Below, in pieces: positions 9,162 through 17,886 of a stretch of DNA of 64,000 nt. The DNA is from Clostridia bacterium. GTDB taxonomy: Bacteria; Bacillota; Clostridia; Christensenellales; Aristaeellaceae. Positions within the stretch are counted from its first letter, which is position 1. Each line of letters begins with the position of its first letter. A program made the position numbers and the translations under genes. The notes below the pieces were generated by a model. The model was given only the letters and a program-made list of their open reading frames with translations. It did not search any database and was not told the origin of the DNA. The stretch covers positions 62,001 to 126,000 of the forward strand of contig JAFRQX010000010.1 of NCBI GenBank assembly GCA_017428385.1, written 5' to 3'.

Positions 9162-10211
9162 TTATGCCAGCGCGTAGGCAACCAACAGGCGCAACACGTT
9201 TTCCGCACCGTCCCGGTGGCTTCTCTCATAACCATGGGAAGCATATACTCCGGCGCCGATCAATCCATGACGGAGATCGTTGCCGGCTCCAAGCGTGGCT
9301 TCCACATCGCTTCCGTAATGCGGATAGATATCCACCGCATAGTCTGCTCCGCTTGCCTTGGCTGCTTCAATGAGGCCTTTCACAACAGGATAGCTGTAGG
9401 GACCGCCGCTGTCCTTGGCGCAGATGGAAACCTGCTTTTCCGTGCACTGCAGGCCTTCACCCACGCAGCCCATATCCACGGAAACGGCTTCTGTGCATCC
9501 TTCCGGGACATTGCCGGATCCGCCGTGGCCGACCTCTTCAAAAACGGTGATGTGGGCATAAAGCGCGCGCTTCGGAACAATCTTTTCATCCCGGATGTAT
9601 TTTGCAAGTCCGAGGAGAATGCCGACGCTCAGTTTGTCATCCAGGAAGCGGGATTTGATGTAGCCGGTTTTGGTGATCCGGACATTCGGCTCAAAGCATA
9701 CGATATCGCCAACCGCGATACCGAGCTTTTCCGTGTCTTCCTTTTTCTTTACATCCTCATCCAGGACAACCTCACAGGTGTCCCATCCGCGTTTGACGTT
9801 GTTGTACTCGCCGTTCACATGTATCGAAGCGTTGCAGAGCTGGAAGGTTCCTTCATAGACCCCGTTGAATTTAGTCACAACACGCACATTCTCCGTTTCG
9901 GCGTTGTTGGGGTTCATACCGCCAAGATTGGTGAGGCGGAGACGTCCGTTTCCTTTGATTTCCGCAACCATGCCGCCAAGGGTATCGACATGCGCTTCCA
10001 GAAGCAGACCGTTATCCTTGTCGCTGCCGCCGAAAGAAACAAGTACTCCGCCTTTGTTGGTAAGCTTTGCGTCAAAACCAAGTTTCGTAAATTCATCCAA
10101 TACCCACGCGGCCGCATTTTCCGTATAGCCTGTAGGGGAATCGATGTTCAGGAGGGTTTCGGTTTCCTTAACCAGGAAATCTGTGTACTTCTTCAGAGTG
10201 ATCTTTTTCAT
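9162..10211 (-). CDS. M42 family metallo-aminopeptidase
   Basis: 349 residues, the usual size of PepA/FrvX/tetrahedral aminopeptidases. Metal ligands and catalytic acids are in order: H74 and D76 in LEAHVDTLG, the FLDD acid near 191, E225-E226 in VFEEVGHGG, D246 in SVDMGC, and a C-terminal histidine in ERSHRDG. These cytoplasmic enzymes trim N-terminal residues from peptides with two zinc or cobalt ions. The DUF4003 gene lies 23 bases upstream on the same strand, so they probably share an mRNA. Confidence 0.9.
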   Translation of the reverse strand: MKKITLKKYTDFLVKETETLLNIDSPTGYTENAAAWVLDEFTKLGFDAKLTNKGGVLVSFGGSDKDNGLLLEAHVDTLGGMVAEIKGNGRLRLTNLGGMNPNNAETENVRVVTKFNGVYEGTFQLCNASIHVNGEYNNVKRGWDTCEVVLDEDVKKKEDTEKLGIAVGDIVCFEPNVRITKTGYIKSRFLDDKLSVGILLGLAKYIRDEKIVPKRALYAHITVFEEVGHGGSGNVPEGCTEAVSVDMGCVGEGLQCTEKQVSICAKDSGGPYSYPVVKGLIEAAKASGADYAVDIYPHYGSDVEATLGAGNDLRHGLIGAGVYASHGYERSHRDGAENVLRLLVAYALA

Positions 10212-10234
10212 AATAATACCCTTTGTTCCCTTTG

Positions 10235-11305
10235 TTATTCTTCCGGCTGCTTTTGCGCATCGGATTTGTTGTCTGTTTCGACCTTGGTCTCGTCTTTTCC
10301 TTCATGAGACGCGGCAACCATCTTAAACAGTGCTTCCACAACATGGACGGCAAAGGAGAAACGGGAAGCCTGTTGTTTAGCAAACAGCATGTCCAGGGTA
10401 TTGGTCATCAGGGTGACGTTCACCTGGGCTGTGCCCTTATACTGATCGGATACGATCATCACAGCATGCAGGGCGCGCTTTTTCAGTTCATCCTCTTTAG
10501 TGCCGTAGCCCTTCTGGTCTTTCAGGAACGCATCCGCTTCCTTGATTTCTTCCACCAGGGTCGGAATGGGAGTATCCGAGAGGGACAGGGCGGCCAGCGG
10601 AGCCAGTTCGTCAGCATGGCCGTACTTGATTTCAGCTTCCGTCAGGGCATCATACAGATCATTCAGCCGCTGTGCTTTTTCCTCCGGCAGGCCGTCAGTC
10701 ATGGAAAAGACCTGGGCGGCGGTCTGGGAGGCGCTGCTGTTGGAGAAGTGCGTTTTCAGGGCTAGGTAGCCGGCTTCCACTTCCGCAATCAGTTCATCTT
10801 CTGATTTGCCGGAGAACGCCATGAGCATCGCAAAGAAGCTGTCTGTTTTATTTGTGAGGATACGGTGCTTCTGATTCATCCGGCGGTAAATCTGTTTGCC
10901 GCGGAGGGCTGCTTCTTCCGTCAGGGCCTGATCTGCCAGGTCGGCAAGCAGGAACGCGGTCAGCACCAGATACTCCGTGCCCTTGAAATGCCGTTTCAGC
11001 AGATTGAAATAATCATTGGCGAGAACCATCCGCTCTTCCGGTTTTTCCACCAGGGATAACATACTGGCCAGGATGGAACGAACCTTTTTACTTCGGAATT
11101 TGGAAAAGTGACCCGTGTGCTTTTTGATGACTTCACGGCATTCCTTCAGACGGTCAGCATCCGCTATCTTTCCGCAGGCACAGAACACATTGGCACATAC
11201 GGTATAAAGGTCATTGCTGTCCCATTTGAAAACTTTCCCAACGGTATCCCGGTTTGCAATGTAGTCCGCGCAGAGTTTTTCCAGTTCCGGCTTCATGTTC
11301 TTCAT
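10235..11305 (-). CDS. DUF4003 family protein
   Basis: A 356-residue soluble, almost entirely helical protein. The layout (ANRDTVGKVFKWDSNDLY at the N-terminus, a repeated helical middle and a charged tail) matches DUF4003, a Firmicute family with no known activity. The last 25 residues are low-complexity and rich in K, E and D. No signal peptide or membrane span is seen. It is upstream of and probably co-transcribed with the M42 aminopeptidase. ATG at 11305 was kept; ATG at 11296 is an alternative. Confidence 0.75.
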   Translation of the reverse strand: MKNMKPELEKLCADYIANRDTVGKVFKWDSNDLYTVCANVFCACGKIADADRLKECREVIKKHTGHFSKFRSKKVRSILASMLSLVEKPEERMVLANDYFNLLKRHFKGTEYLVLTAFLLADLADQALTEEAALRGKQIYRRMNQKHRILTNKTDSFFAMLMAFSGKSEDELIAEVEAGYLALKTHFSNSSASQTAAQVFSMTDGLPEEKAQRLNDLYDALTEAEIKYGHADELAPLAALSLSDTPIPTLVEEIKEADAFLKDQKGYGTKEDELKKRALHAVMIVSDQYKGTAQVNVTLMTNTLDMLFAKQQASRFSFAVHVVEALFKMVAASHEGKDETKVETDNKSDAQKQPEE

Positions 11306-11481
11306 TCCTTTTCTTTTATTCTGAACAATTATCTGAAATTATAGCATACAGCAACCTGGAAGATGTAACTTTTGTTGTTCTAAATTCGGATATTCATGTC
11401 AGAAACCACTGAAGGCAGATAAGTTGCTGAAGGTTAAAGGAAGCCCAGACAACAGCCGGAAGGCCTTATTTATAAAACATC

Positions 11482-11510
11482 TTGCATATTTGCCCAATCC
11501 TTTATATAAT
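11482..11510 (+). promoter_or_regulatory. Sigma-A promoter of proS
   Basis: TTGCAT (11482-11487), 17-base spacer, TATAAT (11505-11510). Transcription would begin near 11517, immediately before the T-box leader. Confidence 0.8.
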
Positions 11511-11516
11511 GGATGC

Positions 11517-11754
11517 CGTACGATGAAGGAGAAGGCTCCGCAGGGGATTTCCAGAGAGCGCATCCAAGGCTGAAAGATGCGTATTCACCGGCGAACAGGC
11601 CGCCCGTCTCCAGAGTGCGTGGAAGTAAGCACCGATGAGGTGAAATTCCGCCGGGGGCTCCCGATACAGGGCAGAGAGATGACGGCATTTGCCGTCAAGC
11701 AAGGTGGTACCGCGAAGCATCAGCCTCGTCCCTGCAAAGGGACAGGCTGTTTTT
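11517..11754 (+). ncRNA. T-box leader controlling proS
   Basis: Diagnostic elements in order: AGAGAG at about 11553, GGCTGAAAG near 11569-11577 for the distal loop of stem I, the 14-base T-box AAGGTGGTACCGCG at 11701-11714, then a terminator (GCCTCGTCCCT with AGGGACAGGC and TTTTT, 11722-11754). Uncharged tRNA pairs with a specifier codon and with the T-box, favouring the antiterminator. The downstream gene implies tRNA-Pro. A CCG at 11588-11590 lies on the correct side of stem I and is a possible specifier, though I have not folded the stem. Confidence 0.92.
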
Positions 11755-11779
11755 ATGTGAAGTACTGGGAGGTCATTTT

Positions 11780-13507
11780 ATGAAGGTCAGAAATCTCGTA
11801 TCCAAGCGTTTCAAGGAAACTCCTGCGGACTGTCAGATTGCCAGCCAGGCACTGATGATGCGCGGCGGCTACATCAAGCCCGTGGGCAACGGCATCTTTA
11901 CGCTGTTTCCCATCACCAAGCGTATCACCGCGAAGATCGAAAACATCATCCGCCAGGAGATGAACCGCATCGACGGACAGGAAGTACTGTTCCCGGTGAC
12001 CATGCCCGCAGATATGTGGCGCAAGTCCGGCCGGTATGATTCCATCGGCTCTGAGCTGCTGCGGTTCAAGGACCGTTCCGGCGGAGATATGGTGCTTGGT
12101 ATGACCCATGAGGAAGCATCCGTCCAGCTGATGACAGACGTGGCTGACTCCTATACCCAGTATCCGTTCATGATCTACCAGATCCAGACGAAATTCCGGG
12201 ATGAACCCCGCTGCCGCGGCGGCCTGATCCGTGTGCGCGAGTTCACCATGAAGGACGCCTACTCCTTCCACACCTCCCAGGAAGACCTGGAACAGTACTA
12301 TATGCGCTGCTATGAAGCCTACAACCGCATCTACGCCCGCTGCGGCGTGCCGGAAGTTGTGGCGGTGGCCAGCGACAGCGGCATGATGGGCGGCAAGGTG
12401 AGCCATGAATACATGCTGTTGACCGACGTGGGCGAAGACACCATCGTGCTGTGCCATGACTGCGACTACCGTGCCAACATGGAAGCGGCTCCCTGCCTGT
12501 TGAACAATGAGCCCGGTGAGATTGCTCCGCTGGAAAAGGTGGACACCCCCAACGTCAAGACCATTGAAGACCTGTGTGCCTTCCTGAAGATCAAGCCCCA
12601 GCAGACCTGCAAGGCCGTGATGTACCAGCGCAACGTGGACGATTCCTTCGTGATCGTGTTTGTCCGCGGCGACCTGGACGTGAACGAGACCAAGCTGCGC
12701 AACTACCTGAAGGCTGAAGTACATCCTGCCGTTGTGACCGAAGACAGCGGCATCCATGCCGGCTTCACCGGACCGATGGGCCTGCCGGAAGGCACGACCA
12801 TTGTATATGACAGCTCCCTGAAGGGCATCGAGTGGCTGGCCACCGGCGCCTGCGAGGATGACAAGCACTACATCGGCTTCAACATTGCCCGTGATATCGG
12901 CGAGGTTGAATATGTGGATGTAGCCAAGGCCTTTGATGGCGGTATCTGCCCGGTATGCGGCAAGCCCTCCATCTACACCAGCCGCGGTATTGAGGTGGGC
13001 AACATCTTCCAGCTGGGCACCAAGTACACCGAGTCCATGGATATGACCTATGTGGACCAGGATGGCAGCCTGAAGCATCCCATCATGGGCTGCTACGGTA
13101 TCGGCGTAGGCCGCCTGGCCGCTTCCGTCTGCGAAGCACATCACGATGATTACGGTCCCGTCTGGCCCATGAGTATCGCTCCCTGGCACGTGCAGATCTG
13201 CTCCCTGAGAGTCGACCAGCCAGAAGTGATCGAGATGAGCCAGAAGCTGTATGACGCCCTGACCGCCCGCGGAGTTGAAGTGCTGTGGGATGACCGCAGC
13301 GTTTCCGCCGGCGTCATGTTCTCCGACGCTGACCTGTTTGGCGTACCGCTGCGCGTGATTGTCAGCCCCAAGGGCCTCCAGAACGGCACCATCGAAATCG
13401 CGACCCGCGACAAGTCCATGAAGGAGCTTGTGCCGGTGAATGAAGCAGAGGACTTTGTGGTCCGTTTTGTTGAGGACGCCCTGGCGAAACTGGAGTGCAA
13501 GCTGTAA
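11780..13507 (+). CDS. proS: Proline--tRNA ligase, bacterial type
   Basis: 575 residues, the length of the long bacterial ProRS with an editing insert. It attaches proline to tRNA-Pro in two ATP-driven steps. Class II motif 2 lies around TKFRDEPRCRGGLIRVREFTMKD (quoted in part: FRDEPR, REFTMKD) and motif 3 around GCYGIGVGRL. Between them, about residues 230-390, is the insertion domain that removes mischarged Ala. The C-terminus is the anticodon-binding domain (VEVLWDDR onward). It is expressed singly behind a T-box, so it responds to proline supply. Confidence 0.97.
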   Translation: MKVRNLVSKRFKETPADCQIASQALMMRGGYIKPVGNGIFTLFPITKRITAKIENIIRQEMNRIDGQEVLFPVTMPADMWRKSGRYDSIGSELLRFKDRSGGDMVLGMTHEEASVQLMTDVADSYTQYPFMIYQIQTKFRDEPRCRGGLIRVREFTMKDAYSFHTSQEDLEQYYMRCYEAYNRIYARCGVPEVVAVASDSGMMGGKVSHEYMLLTDVGEDTIVLCHDCDYRANMEAAPCLLNNEPGEIAPLEKVDTPNVKTIEDLCAFLKIKPQQTCKAVMYQRNVDDSFVIVFVRGDLDVNETKLRNYLKAEVHPAVVTEDSGIHAGFTGPMGLPEGTTIVYDSSLKGIEWLATGACEDDKHYIGFNIARDIGEVEYVDVAKAFDGGICPVCGKPSIYTSRGIEVGNIFQLGTKYTESMDMTYVDQDGSLKHPIMGCYGIGVGRLAASVCEAHHDDYGPVWPMSIAPWHVQICSLRVDQPEVIEMSQKLYDALTARGVEVLWDDRSVSAGVMFSDADLFGVPLRVIVSPKGLQNGTIEIATRDKSMKELVPVNEAEDFVVRFVEDALAKLECKL

Positions 13508-13539
13508 CTAATCCATAATTTTCCAATCAAAATCAAGTA

Positions 13540-13566
13540 ACCGTCGATGAAAATCGACGGTTTTTT
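13540..13566 (+). terminator. Terminator of proS
   Basis: Arms ACCGTCGAT (13540-13548) and ATCGACGGT (13553-13561) with a GAAA loop, followed by TTTTTT. Confidence 0.85.
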
Positions 13567-13608
13567 CGTAAAATCAACGTTTTTTTATGAATTTCAAGGG
13601 AATACATA

Positions 13609-13637
13609 TTGATATTGAAAGGGCGGTCATGTACAAT
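13609..13637 (+). promoter_or_regulatory. Promoter of the surface protein gene
   Basis: TTGATA (13609-13614), 17-base spacer, TACAAT (13632-13637), leaving an untranslated leader of about 75 bases before ATG 13722. Confidence 0.55.
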
Positions 13638-13721
13638 ATCTGGCAGTCAGCAACGGAATAACAGGAAGGACTTGACCGACATGACCGCGAAGGCCGCGCA
13701 CAGACAAGCAGGGGTATTGGT

Positions 13722-16700
13722 ATGAAAAAACTGTTGTCTGTGTTTTTTATTTTATTGTGTGTGTTCTTCACGGGCATTTTCGCACAAGCAGATGGGACTG
13801 ATAACCGGATCTTCCGGTTTTATACAGGTGAAGATCTTTATCAGCTGCTGGCAGTCAAAGACGGGGAGAACCTGACGGAACCGGCTGCGCCGTCCGCACC
13901 GGAAGGCCAGCGCTTTGACGGCTGGTATGCGGATGAGGCGTGCACGCAGCCTTTTACCTTCGGTGTCCAGACCACGCGGAATAACACAACGACTGTATAC
14001 GCAAAGTTCATCCAGACTTTTTGCTTTACATATTATGACGAACTAGGTAACGTGCTGCTGAACGAGGAGCTTGTATCCGGGACGTCCTATACATTCAACA
14101 AAGACAATCCGGCCTATGCGGTCACCGCCATTGACAAGGTCAACAGCGGATGGAAAGACCAGCATGGCACGGTGCATACGACAGATACCATTCCTGTTAC
14201 AGAAGACCTGATCCTGAATCCTGTTGCGGAGACCGGATTTTATGCCCGGTTCTTTACACAGGGCGGATCTTTTGTGCATTCACAGCTGATCCTGCCGGGG
14301 CAGAAGGCGGCAAGACCGGATCAGGATCCAACCAGGGCAGGTTATACTTTTGACAACTGGTATACAGAAGCCGCAGGCGGATCGTTGTTCGATTTCGATG
14401 CTGTCCCGACACGGGCAGTGGATATCTATGCCCACTGGACGGCCAATACGGATACGCCTTACAAGGTTGTGCTGTGGGTGGAAAACACAGATGGCGGATA
14501 CGATTACGGAGCCAGCATTACAAAGACCGGCAACACAGGCGGAGATGTGTCCTTTGATCCGGCGACAGATGCGGCTTCAGGAGCGCTTTTTAGCGCCATA
14601 CGGGTTAACAGTGATAAATACAGCAACAGAAAATATGTAACGCATGTCTTTCTGGATGAAAAAAACGAGGCGAGTATTTCAGACGTTAATCAAAATGGCG
14701 GTATTCAGGGAGATGGCACAACGGTTCTGAATGTATATGCCAGACTGAAACGCTATAAGCTTGAATTGCGAAAAAGAGACACGGGTGAACTTCTGATGAC
14801 AATCGAAAACGCAATTCAACAGATCGACTACTTACCGGGTGTTAAAGATTTGCTGGCAGAACACGATCTGAACCGATGGGATGTTTATTATGGTTCAACC
14901 CAGTTTGATACAGGCATGCTGAGGATCCGGCTGACTTTTCCGCAGACTGCAGACGGCTGCAATGCGGATCTTCCGGATGGCACAACAATTGTATACAGAT
15001 TGTACAAGCAATTGGGAAATAATACATACCGAAGAGAAATCCTCCAGCAGGATCTCAATGATCCCGATCGTTACAATCTGGCGTATTTTTATGAATATCG
15101 TTATCCGAGCGGTACAGACGGGGCAACACAGGCTGATGATCCGGGATTCCGCGTGGATCACGGAAAAACCACGGGAAAGGTATCCGGACCGGTCAATTCG
15201 GGTCCATACCGTTACCTGTACTCTTACAGCCCTTTGCCGAATATTCTGAAGTTTTATATGGATCGGCTGAGTTATCAGCTGGACTTTAATACAGGCGTCG
15301 GAGTAATCTCAATTCCCTCTGAACAGGTTCTGTATGAGAAACCGCTTGCCGGATATATCCCGGGTTCCTATATTCCGGATCAGACAACCGTGGAGCAGGA
15401 TGGCGTGATCTATGTGTTTAAGGGCTGGTATGACACAGCTGAATATGTAGGTGATCCCGTAACGGCTGAGACCGACAGAACCATGCCGGCTCACGCATTG
15501 GGTCTGTTTGCCAAATGGGAACCGTTGGCGTATAACATCAGGTTCGACCCGGCCCTGGGCGAGGAGGGCGGCAGCTATGCCGGCCCGACAGAGGCCAGGG
15601 TAATGGCCGGGGACAAAGTCAGCCAGCCTGTGAATCCGACGCGCAATCAGCGCGGCGACTGGAAATGGACATTCCTGGGCTGGGCACTGAACGGCAAACC
15701 CTATGATTTTGATTCCGCGGTCCCGGAGGATAATATTACGCTTGCTGCCCAATGGAGCCGACTGCCCCTGCCGAAGGTGAGCTACAGTGCCGGAGAAGGA
15801 TCCGGAAGGGTGCCGGAGGATGAATATTACCGGACGCATTCCGCAGTGATTGCACCTTCCGGAGAAGGACTGAATGCTCCGGCCGGAGAGCATTTCATCG
15901 GCTGGATGCAGGAAGGGAAGCTCTATTATCCGGGTGATGAGATTCCCATCGGTGAAGAGGATCTCATCCTGACAGCCGCGTTTGCCGCGGACGGCAACAC
16001 GGTGTATACGGTCAGGTATTATAAGCAGGAAACGGGAGACAGTTACCAGGAAGATCCGGCACAGACAAAGCAGTTGATCGGACGCATCCGGTCCACAGTG
16101 ACCGCGGATGAAGTCCAGTATCCCGGATATGCCCTGGAGACGGATATCTCCACACAAAGCGGGATTCTTTCCCTGGACGGCAGCCTGACACTGTCCATGT
16201 ATTATGCTGTCAAAACATATACTGTGACCTGGGTGGACGGGGACGGAAACGAGCTGAAAACGGATCATCTGACCGAAGGCGTGATGCCGGTTTATACCGG
16301 AACAACACCGACGAAGTCCGCAACAGCGCAGTACCTATATACCTTTAGCAACACCTGGTCGCCGGAGATCACCGCCGTGAACGGGAACGCGGTTTATACA
16401 GCCCAGTTCAGCCAAACACTGCAGAAATATACGGTAACCTGGGAGAATGATGACCATACCATCCTGGAGACAGATGAATATGTTCCTTACGGGGAGACAC
16501 CCCGGTATGACGGGAAAACGCCGGAGAAAGCCCCGACAAAGGAATATACTTATACCTTTGACGGCTGGAACCGGGAGATTACCGCTGTGACAGGGAAGGT
16601 CACCTATACGGCGATGTATAAAGCGATGGCAGTGGCGTCAGCGGCACCTTCTACAACGCCGTTACCATCTCCGATGGCTGAACCGACGGAAGCAGCTTCG

Positions 16701-16877
16701 GCTGCACCGCCTTCGACTCCGACAGCCGCTCCGACACAGGCGCCTGCTCCTTCACCGACTCCAAAGCCGGTCCCGAAGACCGGTGAAGAGGCAGATCCGC
16801 TGCTGTTCCTGGTGCTGGCTGCGCTGGGAATCGCCGGAGCCGGTTTGACAACACTGGTAAAACGTAAAAAGCAATAA
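13722..16877 (+). CDS. Cell-surface protein with InlB-type repeats and sortase-like anchor
   Basis: 1051 residues. A signal peptide (ending near AQADG) leads into several InlB B-repeat (Listeria-Bacteroides) modules recognised by FDGWYADEACTQPF, FDNWYTEAAGG, FKGWYDTAEYV and similar GW(Y) phrases. Near 840-965 are related beta-strand repeats (YTVTWVDGDGNEL, YTVTWENDDHT). A Pro/Ser/Thr/Ala linker of about 60 residues then precedes VPKTGEE, one hydrophobic span and a KRKKQ tail. That end looks like a wall anchor, with V in place of L in LPXTG. An adhesin or interaction role is likely; the ligand is unknown. Confidence 0.85.
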   Translation: MKKLLSVFFILLCVFFTGIFAQADGTDNRIFRFYTGEDLYQLLAVKDGENLTEPAAPSAPEGQRFDGWYADEACTQPFTFGVQTTRNNTTTVYAKFIQTFCFTYYDELGNVLLNEELVSGTSYTFNKDNPAYAVTAIDKVNSGWKDQHGTVHTTDTIPVTEDLILNPVAETGFYARFFTQGGSFVHSQLILPGQKAARPDQDPTRAGYTFDNWYTEAAGGSLFDFDAVPTRAVDIYAHWTANTDTPYKVVLWVENTDGGYDYGASITKTGNTGGDVSFDPATDAASGALFSAIRVNSDKYSNRKYVTHVFLDEKNEASISDVNQNGGIQGDGTTVLNVYARLKRYKLELRKRDTGELLMTIENAIQQIDYLPGVKDLLAEHDLNRWDVYYGSTQFDTGMLRIRLTFPQTADGCNADLPDGTTIVYRLYKQLGNNTYRREILQQDLNDPDRYNLAYFYEYRYPSGTDGATQADDPGFRVDHGKTTGKVSGPVNSGPYRYLYSYSPLPNILKFYMDRLSYQLDFNTGVGVISIPSEQVLYEKPLAGYIPGSYIPDQTTVEQDGVIYVFKGWYDTAEYVGDPVTAETDRTMPAHALGLFAKWEPLAYNIRFDPALGEEGGSYAGPTEARVMAGDKVSQPVNPTRNQRGDWKWTFLGWALNGKPYDFDSAVPEDNITLAAQWSRLPLPKVSYSAGEGSGRVPEDEYYRTHSAVIAPSGEGLNAPAGEHFIGWMQEGKLYYPGDEIPIGEEDLILTAAFAADGNTVYTVRYYKQETGDSYQEDPAQTKQLIGRIRSTVTADEVQYPGYALETDISTQSGILSLDGSLTLSMYYAVKTYTVTWVDGDGNELKTDHLTEGVMPVYTGTTPTKSATAQYLYTFSNTWSPEITAVNGNAVYTAQFSQTLQKYTVTWENDDHTILETDEYVPYGETPRYDGKTPEKAPTKEYTYTFDGWNREITAVTGKVTYTAMYKAMAVASAAPSTTPLPSPMAEPTEAASAAPPSTPTAAPTQAPAPSPTPKPVPKTGEEADPLLFLVLAALGIAGAGLTTLVKRKKQ

Positions 16878-16883
16878 TATGCA

Positions 16884-16910
16884 GGAACAGGTGTGCTTCA
16901 TACCTGTTCC
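16884..16910 (+). terminator. Hairpin after the surface protein gene
   Basis: Perfect 9-base arms GGAACAGGT and ACCTGTTCC with a 9-base loop. The following sequence is only moderately T-rich, so termination may be weak. Confidence 0.5.
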
Positions 16911-16972
16911 CGTTCATTTCTTAATACTATCTTTATAAAGCGCTGAAGATTCTAATGCGATGCTTATAACCT

Positions 16973-17000
16973 CTCCATTACCATAAATATGGTAATGGAG
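16973..17000 (+). repeat. Perfect inverted repeat next to the start of the chimeric gene
   Basis: CTCCATTACCAT (16973-16984), loop AAAT, ATGGTAATGGAG (16989-17000). The right arm runs straight into GGAGG, so a folded RNA would hide part of the ribosome binding site of the GTG start at 17012. It could instead be a DNA operator. Confidence 0.7.
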
Positions 17001-17011
17001 GGAGGCTTTTC

Positions 17012-17638
17012 GTGAGAATCTGGGGAAATCATCGGATCACAACTTTCCAGATTATCGCTCTGGGGTTTATTCTGATTATTCTGGTCGGGACGCTGCTGCT
17101 TATGCTCCCGATCTCAAGTAAGCAGCCTGGCGGAGCTTGCTTTTCGGACTGCCTGTTTACGGCGACTTCCGCGGTGTGCGTCACCGGCCTGGTGGTGCGG
17201 GATACAGTCAGTCACTGGTCGGAGTTCGGACAGGCGGTGATCCTTCTGCTGATCCAGATCGGCGGAATGGGCGTGGTGACCGCGGCACTTACACTGGCTT
17301 TTATTTCCGGCCGCAGGATCGGCCTGATGCAGCGGAGCGTGATGCAGGAAGCAATTTCCGCGCCGCAGGTCGGCGGCATTGTCAAACTGACACGCTTTAT
17401 CGTGCTGACATCTCTGAGTATAGAACTGATCGGCGCTCTGCTGCTGATGCCGGTTTTTATTCCGGAATTCGGATGGGGACAGGGAATCTGGGGTGCTTCC
17501 TGGGAGAACAATGTGGCATCCCTGAGGGTGTTTATGGCAACTTTGCGCAAAAAACTGGAAGCATCACCGGATGCTTCCATGCTGATCCAGACCCACGTCG
17601 GTATTGGCTACCGGATGCTCAGGATCATGGATAATTAA
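17012..17638 (+). pseudogene. Chimeric gene: TrkH/KtrB N-terminus joined to an OmpR/KdpE-type C-terminus
   Basis: 208 residues with no stop codon. Residues 1 to about 158 are the start of a TrkH/KtrB potassium channel: first transmembrane segment, pore loop with filter SAVCVTGLVV (53-62), and further spans ending FIPEFGWGQGIW. The full family has about 450 residues and four such repeats. Residues from about 160 to 208 (VASLRVFMATLRKKLE, THVGIGYRML) are the last part of a winged-helix response regulator such as KdpE. Related Clostridia keep trkH, trkA, kdpD and kdpE together, so one in-frame deletion could have made it. An assembly error is possible. Neither half looks functional. Confidence 0.75.
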
Positions 17639-17659
17639 ACAATATTCAGAAATATCCTG

Positions 17660-17687
17660 ACGCGCCTGACCAGGCGCGTTTTTTTTT
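17660..17687 (+). terminator. Terminator after the chimeric gene
   Basis: Arms ACGCGCCTG (17660-17668) and CAGGCGCGT (17671-17679) followed by nine T residues. Confidence 0.85.
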
Positions 17688-17702
17688 CGGAAGGGCAGTG
17701 TG

Positions 17703-17731
17703 TTGAACAGCAGAAACCGGCATGATATAAT
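17703..17731 (+). promoter_or_regulatory. Extended -10 sigma-A promoter
   Basis: TTGAAC (17703-17708), 17-base spacer, TATAAT (17726-17731) preceded by TGA. It implies a leader of about 150 bases before the gene at 17887. Confidence 0.7.
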
Positions 17732-17886
17732 AAAAACAAGAGAAAGCGACTCAAACAATATGAAAAACTGATAATCATCACAGTCTTTTTGCTGACACCT
17801 GAAGTGTATGAACCTGTAAATAATTTGGTGACGATGCCATGAGCGATATGAAAAACGTATACAGGATATGTAAGGAGGTAAGAGAA

